From NCBI GenBank assembly GCA_028753945.1, contig JAPNXP010000018.1, positions 620,001 through 684,000 of the forward strand: a DNA stretch of 64,000 bases, read 5' to 3'. This DNA comes from Hexactinellida sp. DTS-2022. Taxonomy: Eukaryota; Porifera; Hexactinellida. Under the pieces are notes generated by a model, which searched no databases, was not told the origin of the DNA, and saw nothing but the letters and a program-made list of their open reading frames with translations. Shown piece by piece: positions 41,188-51,003 of this stretch. How positions within the stretch are numbered: the first letter of the stretch is position 1; each line of letters begins with the position of its first letter. A program made the position numbers and the translations under genes.

Positions 41188-43686
41188 ATGCATCCACATA
41201 CACAACAAGTTAATAGTATTGTCAATACAAGCTTATTCATACATGGTTAGTGTACAGTAGACTCTCATTAATACGAACACCAAGGGACCATCAAAATCTG
41301 TTCATATAATCCGGATTCGGTTAACTGGAGACATATACTTGCATTTGTATGAGCTAGGGGAATGAACATTTCTCATTAGTCATTATCCATGTTCGTATTA
41401 ACTGAGCAGTGGTTCCCAACCTGGGGTCCACAAGATGTATTACGGTCAATGGTAGGGGGTCCACATAATGACTATAAAGGGTCTACGGTTGAAAAAGGTT
41501 GGGTACCGCTGAACTAGAGTGTAACACTATAATATTACCTCTGTTTATCCGCTCTTATCCAGTGAGGTCCATATTGTACTGGGAGAACATTCCCGGGAGC
41601 ATATGCTGTCTCCTGGTGGCGCTAATGACTCTGCTGACATTCAGTTTGTACCCGGGCCTACACGCCTCGCTCCTGCTAGCCATGGGCGGCTACTCCGTGT
41701 CTCTGCTCTTCATTCTGGGGCACCTGTTGTTCTGTGTGGCCGCTGGGAGGGAGCCGCATAACCCATTCAGGTGCCTAGATACTGTCAAGTGTTACAGGCG
41801 ACTCCGCTTGATAGTCACCTCGGGACCAGGTTACTCTGACCCAGTTAATTAAGCGGAGAAATCTAATAACCGAAAATATTTTAAGCTATACTGTCATTCC
41901 CTCCTATAAATCCTGTATAATTTTGACTTATTAAAAAAGCGGAAAAATATATTACCCGGTGGCTCTATTAAGCGGAATCGACTGTATTTGTGTTTATGCT
42001 GTTTTTTACTCTTAGCTTATGGCTGACTGGATTCACTGTCAATAAAGATTTGGTACGAATCTTATAACTACAGTAGACTCTTGTTATTAGGAACACCAGG
42101 GGACCGTCGAAATATATTTTGTATCTTGAATTTCTAGCCCCGGGTAACTTGCATGCATTTGTATAAGTTAGGGAAATTAAACTATGTACAACTTAACCAT
42201 ATTTCACTTTTTCCATGTTCGTATTAACGAGAGTCTACTGTATATTCTTCGCTTGCATATAATGCAATAAATAATGTAATTAACACAATTATTTGTATTT
42301 ATTCAGATTCTAAATCAGCTGGGATTAGCATTGGACTTGTTGACGCCTCATATTGTGTCAGTGCTAGAACTTGTGTTCTTCTTTAAGCCGAGAGATTCTA
42401 TAACTGTAAGTTAGACTACGTAATCATAAATTGCTCTATTTTGTTTATATGTATTTGTTTGTTTGTTTAGGGATTTATTCTACTCTGGATATTGAGTTAC
42501 TTCACACCTTACATTTCATTCCTTGAGATTGCTTATATAGGTGAGAACACCAATTGTTCTTGTATCTCTGCTACTAGTTTTATGCTGTTTGTTTGCTAAT
42601 ACCGTTCATTTTTTTATATTTGTTACTTTGTTATTTCTCACTGTAATTCCATTCCTTCCTTAATTACTCCTAGCTCTTAAATGAATATCTCAAAACTTGT
42701 TGCTTATAACTTCCAGCTGCTAGCTATGGTCCGCGGGGCTCGCGGCATTAAGATATACACTAAGACCGGGGACAAGGGGCTGACTAGCAATTTCGTGGGA
42801 AATAGAATTCCTAAGGACGCCTTGGTTGTCGAGGCGCTCGGCTCTACGGACGAACTCTCCTCTCAGATCGGACTCACGCGCGCCTGGATCTCCAGTCACC
42901 ATTCCTCCCCCCAGCACCAAGAGCTCCTGGGGCTGCTGGCCAGTGTGCAGTGCTGTCTCCAGGATATAGGCAGCCACATCGCCACGCCCCCCGACACCAA
43001 ACAGGCCGGGGCCCTCCCTGCTCTCAGAGCAGAGCTGGTCACAGAGCTGGAGGCGCGCATAGACCGCATGACGTCACAGCTGCCTCCGCTCAAGCAGTTC
43101 ATTCTACCGGGGGGAGGCATAACCGCCGGACATCTGCACGTGGCCCGCTCTGTGTGTCGGCGGTCCGAGAGACGCGTGGTGCCCCTGGTACGGACAGGGG
43201 AGCTGTCGGGGCAGGTGGGTGTGTACCTGAATCGTCTCTCCGACTTTCTGTTCACTGCCGCTCGATGGGTGTCACATGTAGAGGGGGAGAAAGATACTAT
43301 TTATAAATCCAGCTAGATTTAATCCAATGTCATTATTATGTTGTTAAATAAACAAATATATAACATGCTTTTGGATATGAGATTTATCTGTTCCTTGTTA
43401 ATGCATTTGTCTCTTTAGCTGTTTTCACTCTCTTCTCTATCCCAAAGACTTATGAGGTTTATCAGGTAATATTAACTAATTAACAATACTACTTATACAG
43501 TAAGTTTAGTGTAACAAATATTGTCTTATCTGTTAGGAGAAAATTGATTCTGTTATTGAAAAATCTCTGAAAAAGATTGAAGATTTGAAGAAAAGGTATT
43601 TCCACTGTATTATTTGAATAACTGTTATTAATACGATTTTATTTAGAATTTTGAATCCTGAAAAGCCTGAAAAGAAGACAGAATAA
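41188..43686 (+). CDS. Reticulon-domain ER membrane protein
   Basis: Exons 41188-41245 (tentative start), 41563-41770, 42016-42052, 42307-42405, 42471-42540, 43419-43465, 43537-43595 and 43647-43686, all GT-AG and in phase, give 205 aa. The reticulon homology domain has two long hydrophobic hairpins, starting VRSILYWENIPGS (family: VKDLIYWRD) and ending FTLFSIPKTYEVYQEKID (family: LLIFSVPIVYEKYKTQID). A 37-bp exon supplying 12 residues after NPF was needed to keep phase and matches the gap in alignment. Such proteins bend ER tubules. The first exon is weakest: its 19 residues have no family support. The fifth intron (42541-43418) contains the whole MMAB gene, and three others contain MITEs. 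Confidence 0.85.
41255..41406. mobile_element. pogo-type MITE, family A, interrupted at the right end
   Basis: Starts CAGTAGACTCTCATTAATACG with the ACTTGCATTTGTATGAG core, and runs to GTTCGTATTAACTGAG, where a hAT-type element begins in place of its TCTACTG end. Confidence 0.7.
41407..41511. mobile_element. hAT-type MITE
   Basis: Begins CAGTGGTTCCCAACCTGGGG and ends GGTTGGGTACCGCTG, inverted termini of the hAT superfamily kind. It sits at the broken right end of a family A element. Confidence 0.75.
41795..41984. mobile_element. pogo-type MITE, family E, in reticulon intron
   Basis: Starts CAGGCGACTCCGCTTGATAG and ends TTAAGCGGAATCGACTG before TA. Shares CCGAAAATATT and TAAATCCTGTATAAT with the copy at 29239. 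Confidence 0.7.
42071..42240. mobile_element. pogo-type MITE, family A, in reticulon intron
   Basis: Starts CAGTAGACTCTTGTTATTAGG and ends TATTAACGAGAGTCTACTG, TA flanks, core AACTTGCATGCATTTGTATA. Confidence 0.85.
42681..43316 (+). CDS. MMAB: Cob(I)alamin adenosyltransferase, nested in reticulon intron
   Basis: Intronless, 211 aa. PduO-type ATP:corrinoid adenosyltransferase with KIYTKTGDKGLTSNF, VEALGSTDELSSQIGL, FILPGGG, RRSERRVVPL and YLNRLSDFLFTAARW. It makes adenosylcobalamin for methylmalonyl-CoA mutase in mitochondria; the leader MNISKLVAYNFQLLA could be a presequence, and an internal Met begins the core. The entire gene lies within the 878-bp reticulon intron 42541-43418, on the same strand. 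No separate poly-A or promoter could be proven, so it could be transcribed on its own or cut from the host transcript. Confidence 0.93.
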   Translation: MNISKLVAYNFQLLAMVRGARGIKIYTKTGDKGLTSNFVGNRIPKDALVVEALGSTDELSSQIGLTRAWISSHHSSPQHQELLGLLASVQCCLQDIGSHIATPPDTKQAGALPALRAELVTELEARIDRMTSQLPPLKQFILPGGGITAGHLHVARSVCRRSERRVVPLVRTGELSGQVGVYLNRLSDFLFTAARWVSHVEGEKDTIYKSS

Positions 43687-43848
43687 GACTATTTACTGTA
43701 CACTACTATTGGTACAGTCGGCCTCAATATAAGCTATAGAGATTGTAGAATAATCATGTTTATTGGGACAAGCAATTGTATGTGCAGCCTTGTATTAATA
43801 TCCGAAATAATCACCGAATTAACGCTACCATAAGAATATTATATTGTA

Positions 43849-44003
43849 CAGTAACTTCCATTACTATAACTAAGTCGAATATAATGAAATACCAGCTTAT
43901 AACGCAGTTATATTTATTCCCCAGACGGATAAATTAATTTTACTCCGTTTATATCGAAGTAATTTAAGGCTCCCTTGGATTTCGTTATAACGTGAGTTCA
44001 CTG
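43849..44003. mobile_element. pogo-type MITE, family C
   Basis: Starts CAGTAACTTCCATTACTATAAC and ends GTTATAACGTGAGTTCACTG, TA flanks; TTATAACG motif and the CCCCAGACGGATAAATTA core resemble the copy at 34965. Confidence 0.7.
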
Positions 44004-44036
44004 TATAACATGTAACATCTACCACGTTATACCTTT

Positions 44037-44195
44037 GAAACCAGTTTTTTCTAACACCGGTTTTTTCTAACTAACTATTTATTCCAAATGTGTAAGAAAT
44101 TCCAATTTTGTTTTATTTTCAATCGGTTTATTCTAACTATCGGATTTTTCTTACTTTATTTCCATGCAAAGAATTGGATAGAAAAAACCGGTTTC
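44037..44195. mobile_element. Inverted-repeat element, family J
   Basis: Arms GAAACCAGTTTTTTCT and AGAAAAAACCGGTTTC. The motif CGGTTTTTTCTAACTA recurs inside. The CAGT/TA terminus is missing, so its class is unclear. Confidence 0.6.
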
Positions 44196-44315
44196 GAATG
44201 TATATTGTCATGTTCCAAATGCCACCATGCACCGTAGCATATACTACATTATAGGGATTATGCCTGTCTTTAAGATAGTTGTGATAGCAGTAGCTAGATA
44301 GCATTAGGTACTGCC

Positions 44316-45975
44316 ATGTCCGACCAGACCGTGTTCACGACTCGCGGACACGTGTTCCACATAGACCCGGAGTCCCGCAAGAAGTGGATCTCCTCCGCGG
44401 AGGGTCCCGTGGGCATCTCTCTCTTCTTCGACGAGCCGAGAGGCATATACCGACTGGTGGCTTGCGACGCCAACCAGAACGTGGTGCTCAACTCATTCAT
44501 GCAGGCCAACATGACGTTCACAAAAACCTCTGCTAAGTTCGGCCAGTGGTCCGACAAGGCTAGCGGACACAATGTGTACGGAGTGGGATTCAGCTCCGAG
44601 TCTGACCTCAACAAATTCCACGAGGAGTTTAACAAGGTGATAACACATTCTTACTTGTTGCTATGGTTATATTATCAGCTGTCTCTGCAGGCTAAGAACA
44701 GTCTAAAGCCGCCCGACGGCAAGAAGGAAACCGAGTCCCTCGCCTCGGGGCTAGTCACCCCTAAACCGGAGTTCAATCTCCCCAAAGACCCGCCGCCCCC
44801 CGCCAGCCACAAGCGCCCCTCCTCCACAGAGCTGAGACTTAGGTCCCCCTCGGACGGGTCCGCTCAGGTCCCGGACACGCCCTCCCCCAACTTCCCGCCT
44901 GTCCCCACCAAGCGGGACTCCCTGCACGACATAGAGGCCACCGTAGAGCTCGCTACCAAGCCCCCGCCCGGGGCGGATGAGCAGCAGGTTCTCAGGTGAC
45001 TAGCTATGCGATCAGCTGATCTGTTATACTTGCATTGTACAGAGATGTCGGATATAAGCACACCGGTTCTAAGAACATATCGGATATAAGCACACCGGTT
45101 ATAAGAACATATCGGATATAAGCACACCGGTTATAAGAACATATCGGATATAAGCACACCGGTTATAAGAACATATCGGATATAAGCACACCGGTTATAA
45201 GAACATATCGGATTAAGAACACCGATTATAAGAACACTATGTTGGAAAACGGTTGCCATATACCCTATGGCCTATATACTCTATGTCGGTTATAAGAAAT
45301 GTCGGTTTTAAGCACATAAGTGCAGTTCCCGACTATGTGCTTATAACCACTGTACTTACCCCCTGCTGTAGGTACGAGAGCAAGCGGCTTAAGGCGGCGC
45401 TGGCCCGGAGCTCCGAGAACGCCAAGAAGTGGGAGGCGGAGCTGCAGACGCTGAAGAACAACAACGCCCGTCTGACGGCTGCGCTCCAGGACAGCGCCAG
45501 CAACGTGAGTGAGTGGAAAGCGCAGCTGAAGGCCTACAAGGAGGAGAGCGGCCGTCTCAAGCAGAGGGTGCACGAACTCGAGTCCAGGAGGGACGGACAC
45601 TCCGAGACCCAGAACGCAAGCCTGGACGAGCTGAGACGCGGGCGGGCCGATGCGGAGAAGCAGGCTCTCAGCTCGCAGGAGGCTCTCACCTCCGTCAGAC
45701 TAGAGCTGGAGACGGCGAGGCAGCAGTCGGCAGAGGAAATGCGAACTCTTAAGGTACAGACCGAGTCTCTTCAGGAGGAGAGCAGCGAGCTGCAACAGAG
45801 AGCGGACCAGCTGCGAGAGGAACACGGACACATGGAGACCGCGTACCAAAGCGCTGTGGACGAGAAAGAGAAGTCGTTTGAGATCCAAACTCAAAGCGCA
45901 AACCAACTAACATTATTCAAATCCTCCATTAATTCTAAAATCAGTGAACTAACTACTCTCATTGACTCCCTATAA
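44316..45975 (+). CDS. HOMER: Homer scaffold protein
   Basis: Exons 44316-44636, 44691-44995 and 45372-45975, in phase, give 409 aa. The EVH1 domain fills residues 1-107: VFTTRGHVFHIDPESRKKW, ANMTFTKTSAKFGQW and VYGVGFSSESDLNKF. It binds PPxxF-type ligands, in vertebrates mGluR, Shank and IP3 receptors. A Pro/Ser linker follows, then a coiled coil from KWEAELQTLKNNNARLTAAL to ISELTTLIDSL for self-assembly. The first intron is 54 bp and lacks a stop in frame, so retention would add 18 residues at the end of the EVH1 domain. The second intron is filled by an expanded family B element. Presence of Homer outside animals with synapses is known. Confidence 0.93.
45040..45352. mobile_element. pogo-type MITE, family B, with internal minisatellite
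   Basis: Left end CAGAGATGTCGGATATAAGC and right end TGTGCTTATAACCACTG with TA flanks. Within it, from about 45050 to 45209, a 32-bp unit (GGATATAAGCACACCGGTTA...) is repeated five times with one mismatch, so the element is twice the length of its relatives. It lies in the second Homer intron, its right end 19 bases before the acceptor. Confidence 0.85.
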
Positions 45976-46710
45976 TTAGTAGCATATAGCACTGGCCATC
46001 CGCTCACTTACTTTTATAAATTTAACTACTATACTCCTACCATATTATTCTATACGTTTTTACATTATAATAATTTTGTATTTCCCCTGACAGAATACAC
46101 ATTATATGCTAGTAAGTTATATTCTGTTGCTAATTAACGTTTAATCTCTTAATTAATTAATTGTTGATACTTTTGCTCTGTAAATCATTTATATAGTGTT
46201 TTCTTTTAAAAAAAACGATATACAGTCGAAATCGGGGATTTTTGACACCGGGGTTTTTTGTCTTCAATTCTTGTATAAATTGTTTTAGTATTCGTGGAAT
46301 TCCATTATAAAATATCGGAATTTTTTGTCGCCCTTGCAGTGTTGTTTTGACAAAAATTGACAAAAAAACGATTTCAACTGTACTTCTTCTATTTTAGATT
46401 ATTTAGATTTAGACTTGGAAATCTCCTCTCTTGTTTACTAAGAAATGATGATTTGATATTAGTTATTCTTATTGTTGCTTTTGAATCAGATGTCCCCACA
46501 AACTTTCTCATATTATCCTTGTAATTATTCTTTTCAACTTATTGCAGAATAACGTAAGTTTACCTACTATTGTCTAATAATATTTCTTTGTAATAAATGT
46601 GTATGATTATGCCATAGGGATTGTTACTTCGGTAAAAATCTCCGATTACAGTGGAACTTTTGAATTATATATAAAGCCAATGCATTTACAAATAATACAA
46701 CCCAAGGCAA
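45976..46710. other. Intergenic region with one MITE
   Basis: Very AT-rich spacer between Homer and the beta-helix protein gene. Contains the family H element at 46223-46380; no coding exon recognised. Confidence 0.4.
46223..46380. mobile_element. pogo-type MITE, family H
   Basis: Starts CAGTCGAAATCGGGGATTTT and ends AAAAACGATTTCAACTG with TA flanks. TTTTTTGTC and GACAAAAA motifs recur in opposite orientation. Confidence 0.75.
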
Positions 46711-49700
46711 ATGGCTATTTTATTTTGCATTATGTTGACTCTGTTGAGTCTATCATTAACTACAAAAGCCAAAGATTTTATTTGTCTCGAAACAGACCTC
46801 CATTCTTGTCTGACACATTTTGACTCTTCAGAGTCAGAAACGGATCGCTTAATTTTATTGCCAAATATACAATACAAGCTTTCTCATTCTTATAAATTCC
46901 CTTTTGGCAAACCGAACATAGCAATAACAAGCGCCTCCAATGCCGTTGTTAATATCGAAGGTATCAAAACCCAGTTAATATCCCTCGGCGCGGGCATGGT
47001 ATCGATCGAGAATATAAGTTTTATTGGCGACATCAAAAGTGAGTTTACAGAGTTCAATACCTTTCTCACTCTCAACAACTCGAGGTCTGTTGACATCACA
47101 CGCTGCAAGTTCCAAGGCATAATCGGATTAGCTTTGGAGATACATTCGATTAACAACGGGGACTTTTCTTTGCTCATTAGCTATTCCACGTTTAACGGTA
47201 CCGGCGACCCCTTTCGGCCCTCGCAGGGGGTGTATGTGGGCCTCAGCGAAACAGGAAATGTGTCCGTGTTTGTCACACATTCAAACTTCACGAATTTTGG
47301 AGTTAACGAGTCGTCTAATCTCAATGCCAGAGAGCGCGTCAAATTCCGTCCTTTGGCCCTGGAGCAGTCTGATAATCAGCACACAAACGCTGTTAAGACG
47401 TTTAGCGTTTCAAACTGTGATTTCGAAAATAACGAGGCCTTTGTTGGTGGCGGCCTTGGCCTGTACACTAGTTGGGCTGCCCACTCGTACTATAGCGTTT
47501 CTCACTGCACCTTCCGAAATAACAAAGTGCATAACAGTCTGCTACGAACTAACTTTAGTGACGATAAGTACTCAGTTGAGGTTATAGGGTCAGGAGGAGG
47601 CATAGCTGCTCTCTTCTTTAACTGCGACACTTGCAACCTAACCATCGCTAACTGTACTCTGTTTGGTAACACAGCAGTGCTGGGGGGCGGGATTAAGATT
47701 GGGTACTACTTCCAATCGCCTAACTCGTTTATAAACGTGTACGAATGTTCGTTCAAGAATAACACTGCGAACTCCGGTTCAGGTCTGTACATTGAGTCTC
47801 AACTGGTTAGGCACTCAATTCCGAAGCCCGCTTGGCTGCAAAACTTGGAGTTTTCTAACAACACAGCAACGGGATTTGGCGCCGGTATTTTCGTTGCGTA
47901 CCTCCCACTCATGCTACAAGACGGCTACATTCGTTTCTATAACAACGTTAACACTTCCTTCGCAGTTATTTCCTCCCAAATCGAAGTGTACGCCGACTTG
48001 GTGTTTAAGAACAACAGCGGTCAGAGAGGCGGGGCCCTATTTCTATCGGACAACTCACAGCTGCTTCTTGACCAGAACGTTTCGCTTTATTTCGAGAATA
48101 ATGAAGCGGCGGAGATGGGAGGTGCTATTTACGCTGACTCGATTAGTCTCGATCTCCTCTACAGGGACTATGGATATACTTTTTACAATGTGCACTGCTT
48201 TATTAAGCATTTCATTAAGTTTGATCCCGTGACGCCCGACCTCTACACACAGAATGTCACGTTTAAGAATAATAGAGCTCCCAAAGGCGCCGCTATTTAC
48301 ACACACACGCTCTCTCCCTGTTCCTGGTATTCCGATGCGAACCCTTACTCCAGCATAGCGAAGGCTCTCCGCTGGAAAACATACTCCTACATTGACAGCT
48401 CAGGGAAGAAACCCGACTTCCCTAAGTTGATTTCTACAGCAGTCGCCCACTACGCCATAAGCCAAGATAGCGACACTCTACACCAGATGCTCGATTACTA
48501 CAGAGACAGAGAGCCATACAAACACCATCCGAAGGTTAACATAACCGTGCAACCGGGGATAACAACTGCTATCTACTTCGTCGCGACTGATCAGCTGGGT
48601 TCCCACGAGGTGTCCATTGCCACCGTGCAGGCCGAAACAAACTCGAAGGTTAGTCCATGTAACGTACACGGAGACGAGTCCATATTTCTAACCAGCTCGA
48701 ATGACAAGAGCTCAAACGATAAAAATAAAGTAGAACTATCTTTCTGCGGAGAGCCCGGCGATGAAGGCACTGTACTATTCAAGTCGTTGGACGGGCTCAC
48801 CATTGAGAAGAGTGTGAAAGTTATTCTGGTGTCTTGTCCGGAAGGAATGTTTCTGAATAAAACTGGGTTCAAATGCGATTGCTATAACTTGACTGCGGCT
48901 GCTGTATCCACCTACCAAGACGAACTTACCCCACAATCTTACCAATACCCCTGGATGAAGAACAATACACAGGATACGTTCGTACAGATCAGCTGTCCTA
49001 CTTACTACTGCAATGTAACTCAGCAGCTGATCTATGACAAGTATCACCCGCAGTGTGAAGTTGACGTATCTAACAACAGTCTATGTTTAGACGGGCGAAG
49101 TGGCATAGGATGTACAAAGTGTAGCGATAAGAGGCCCGACTTATACTCGGGTACACTCAGGTGTGGCAAGTGCGATGCTACACGCACAGCGCTCAGTACA
49201 ATCGGCGTAGTCCTACTCGTGCTGATAATAATATCATTTCTGTTCCTTATCCGCGCCAGCAGCTATCTGAATGACCACATAGAGCTCCGCGGTAACCTGG
49301 GGCCGTACGCTAGATCATTCGTATTCTTCTGCCAGGGTCTGTTCCTTCTCTATCTCAACGTCAGTCCCGACAACCTTCGCAACTCACACAAACTCACTTC
49401 TTTCGCGCAGTTTGTCTCGAAAACAGCTTTTTTCTTTTCTTACGATCAGTGCTTCACGCTCGGACTAACCTCGACTCGCGGCATTATTTTCGAGGAATAT
49501 TTCCTGTACATAATCGGTTTCATTTCTATCTTTTTGATAACGCTATTCTTCAACTGCGTCTTATCTCGCTTCGCTAGCGTTAAGCTTAACCTCCCCGTGT
49601 TGCTGTATGTGCTCGTGACGTATAGCTATCTCACGTACGCACCTATTGCCTTCACAACCCTGCGTATCATCAGCTGCGGTAAGCTGAACGCGTACAGTTC

Positions 49701-50736
49701 CACTTCCGGTCAGTACACAGATACGCACTTCATCTGGTTCTACGACGCCACTCAAACCTGCCTGGGCAGTAACGGGGATATCGCCATGACATCACTGGCC
49801 ATTATAATACTCGTATTCTACGTTATTCCACTCCCATTGGTATTCTTTGGGTTCTCTTTGGTTGTCAAACAGCTGGAAATTAGGCGGTGGTTTAGCATCA
49901 ATGTGTTTAGGCCGAAAACAGTTAGGTACAACAACAGACAGACAACTCGCAATAATTCAAAATTCGACCGATTTATTGAATTTGTGAAGAAAATGTCTAA
50001 CGCGTATGTGGGTTGCTTTTCTGATACGCATTTCGGTTTCTGGATCCCAATAACAATGATAGCTCACTTTTTCCTTCTGTTAATACAGACGAATGCCGCT
50101 CTGCTGTCAGTGACCAGTGACCAGCAAGCACAGTTCCTTGCGGTTATATGTTTCTTCTTCCTGTACATTCGCGTTAGCTTCAAGATAACAAAAGACAACT
50201 ATGTTCAATTCTATGATTCTATATCAATATTCTGTCTCTGCCTGGCTTGTATCTTCCTCATTATAAACGACAACTTATCCAACACAAACCAGTCCAATGG
50301 GAAAAGGGCTTTCCAGTCCATAGTCGAGTACTTCCCACTGGTTTCCTACGTCCTTATGTTCTTCTCAATACTGACGCCCCCGGCCATTAAGTACTGCGTC
50401 AACAAGTACACCCCTGCGGCCCCGGATACAGACGAAGCCACCAAGTCCCTCTCCCCTGCGTTCGGACACCCCCCTCACTGGGAACCCGATAGCGACGAGG
50501 TGGACGAACAGACCAGACCTCTCATTGAAAATGATCCGCTCAACGAGATGAATGACTTTATTAACAACTCCACTAATGCCTCGCCCCTGGCCCGACACAT
50601 CAACATGGCTAACATGAGTCACAGCAACGCCTACTCGGACCAATCCCACGGCACCGGCACCGGCACCCCCGAGGCCTGCAGCGACATGGACATGCGCAGC
50701 ATGGAGCTAAGCAATACCAATCAGGCAGACTACTGA
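46711..50736 (+). CDS. Beta-helix ectodomain multi-TM surface protein
   Basis: Single exon, 1341 aa. A signal peptide (AILFCIMLTLLSLSLTTKA) leads into a long ectodomain with parallel beta-helix repeats of the FxNNxAxxGGG kind: FENNEAFVGGGLG, GNTAVLGGGIKIG, FKNNTANSGSGLY, SNNTATGFGAGIF, FENNEAAEMGGAIY and FKNNRAPKGAAIY, rich in N-glycosylation sites. A Cys-rich segment (CDCYNL ... GRSGIGCTKCSDKRPDLYSGTLRCGKCD) comes before about nine hydrophobic helices between residues 820 and 1225. The cytoplasmic tail is acidic and Asn/Met-rich. I know this architecture from large families in sponges and some other non-bilaterians; no ligand or function is known. It could be a receptor or a recognition protein. 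Confidence 0.75.
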   Translation: MAILFCIMLTLLSLSLTTKAKDFICLETDLHSCLTHFDSSESETDRLILLPNIQYKLSHSYKFPFGKPNIAITSASNAVVNIEGIKTQLISLGAGMVSIENISFIGDIKSEFTEFNTFLTLNNSRSVDITRCKFQGIIGLALEIHSINNGDFSLLISYSTFNGTGDPFRPSQGVYVGLSETGNVSVFVTHSNFTNFGVNESSNLNARERVKFRPLALEQSDNQHTNAVKTFSVSNCDFENNEAFVGGGLGLYTSWAAHSYYSVSHCTFRNNKVHNSLLRTNFSDDKYSVEVIGSGGGIAALFFNCDTCNLTIANCTLFGNTAVLGGGIKIGYYFQSPNSFINVYECSFKNNTANSGSGLYIESQLVRHSIPKPAWLQNLEFSNNTATGFGAGIFVAYLPLMLQDGYIRFYNNVNTSFAVISSQIEVYADLVFKNNSGQRGGALFLSDNSQLLLDQNVSLYFENNEAAEMGGAIYADSISLDLLYRDYGYTFYNVHCFIKHFIKFDPVTPDLYTQNVTFKNNRAPKGAAIYTHTLSPCSWYSDANPYSSIAKALRWKTYSYIDSSGKKPDFPKLISTAVAHYAISQDSDTLHQMLDYYRDREPYKHHPKVNITVQPGITTAIYFVATDQLGSHEVSIATVQAETNSKVSPCNVHGDESIFLTSSNDKSSNDKNKVELSFCGEPGDEGTVLFKSLDGLTIEKSVKVILVSCPEGMFLNKTGFKCDCYNLTAAAVSTYQDELTPQSYQYPWMKNNTQDTFVQISCPTYYCNVTQQLIYDKYHPQCEVDVSNNSLCLDGRSGIGCTKCSDKRPDLYSGTLRCGKCDATRTALSTIGVVLLVLIIISFLFLIRASSYLNDHIELRGNLGPYARSFVFFCQGLFLLYLNVSPDNLRNSHKLTSFAQFVSKTAFFFSYDQCFTLGLTSTRGIIFEEYFLYIIGFISIFLITLFFNCVLSRFASVKLNLPVLLYVLVTYSYLTYAPIAFTTLRIISCGKLNAYSSTSGQYTDTHFIWFYDATQTCLGSNGDIAMTSLAIIILVFYVIPLPLVFFGFSLVVKQLEIRRWFSINVFRPKTVRYNNRQTTRNNSKFDRFIEFVKKMSNAYVGCFSDTHFGFWIPITMIAHFFLLLIQTNAALLSVTSDQQAQFLAVICFFFLYIRVSFKITKDNYVQFYDSISIFCLCLACIFLIINDNLSNTNQSNGKRAFQSIVEYFPLVSYVLMFFSILTPPAIKYCVNKYTPAAPDTDEATKSLSPAFGHPPHWEPDSDEVDEQTRPLIENDPLNEMNDFINNSTNASPLARHINMANMSHSNAYSDQSHGTGTGTPEACSDMDMRSMELSNTNQADY

Positions 50737-51003
50737 CCTACTAATAGTACCCACACTAACTAAGCTACATATATTAATGTGTAAAGATATACTGTCCCTA
50801 TCCCCTAATGTACATAAGTTATTGTTATTATTAATTATCAGGGTTTCATACGAGTTTCATACACCCCCTAGAAAAAACACTTACACAACGAAGTTTTCAT
50901 TTATGTCCCCCTTAATAATAAACCCAGATTGCCGCCTTGCATGCAATCCTGTATGCAACACTGATTATAACCTTTGCATGTTACACTATAGCGTAGTAGT
51001 ATA

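Larger units (their letters stand above)
43687..44315. other. Intergenic region with two MITEs
   Basis: 3' flank of the reticulon gene and promoter region of Homer. Two elements (43849-44003 and 44037-44195) take up half of it. Confidence 0.4.

Noticed and set aside
41499..41852. Open frame starting GTG at 41499 as a stand-alone 117-aa gene
   Set aside because: Its middle is the main reticulon exon 41563-41770; the left part is MITE end and the right part is intron and MITE, so both flanks are by-products.
45050..45209. Regular 32-bp repeats that could suggest a CRISPR array
   Set aside because: The units are head to tail with no spacers, lie in an intron of an animal gene, and are made of the words of a known local MITE family.
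46157..46363. 68-aa frame across the family H element as a transposase remnant
   Set aside because: Low-complexity translation of a 158-bp MITE with no HTH or DDE pattern.
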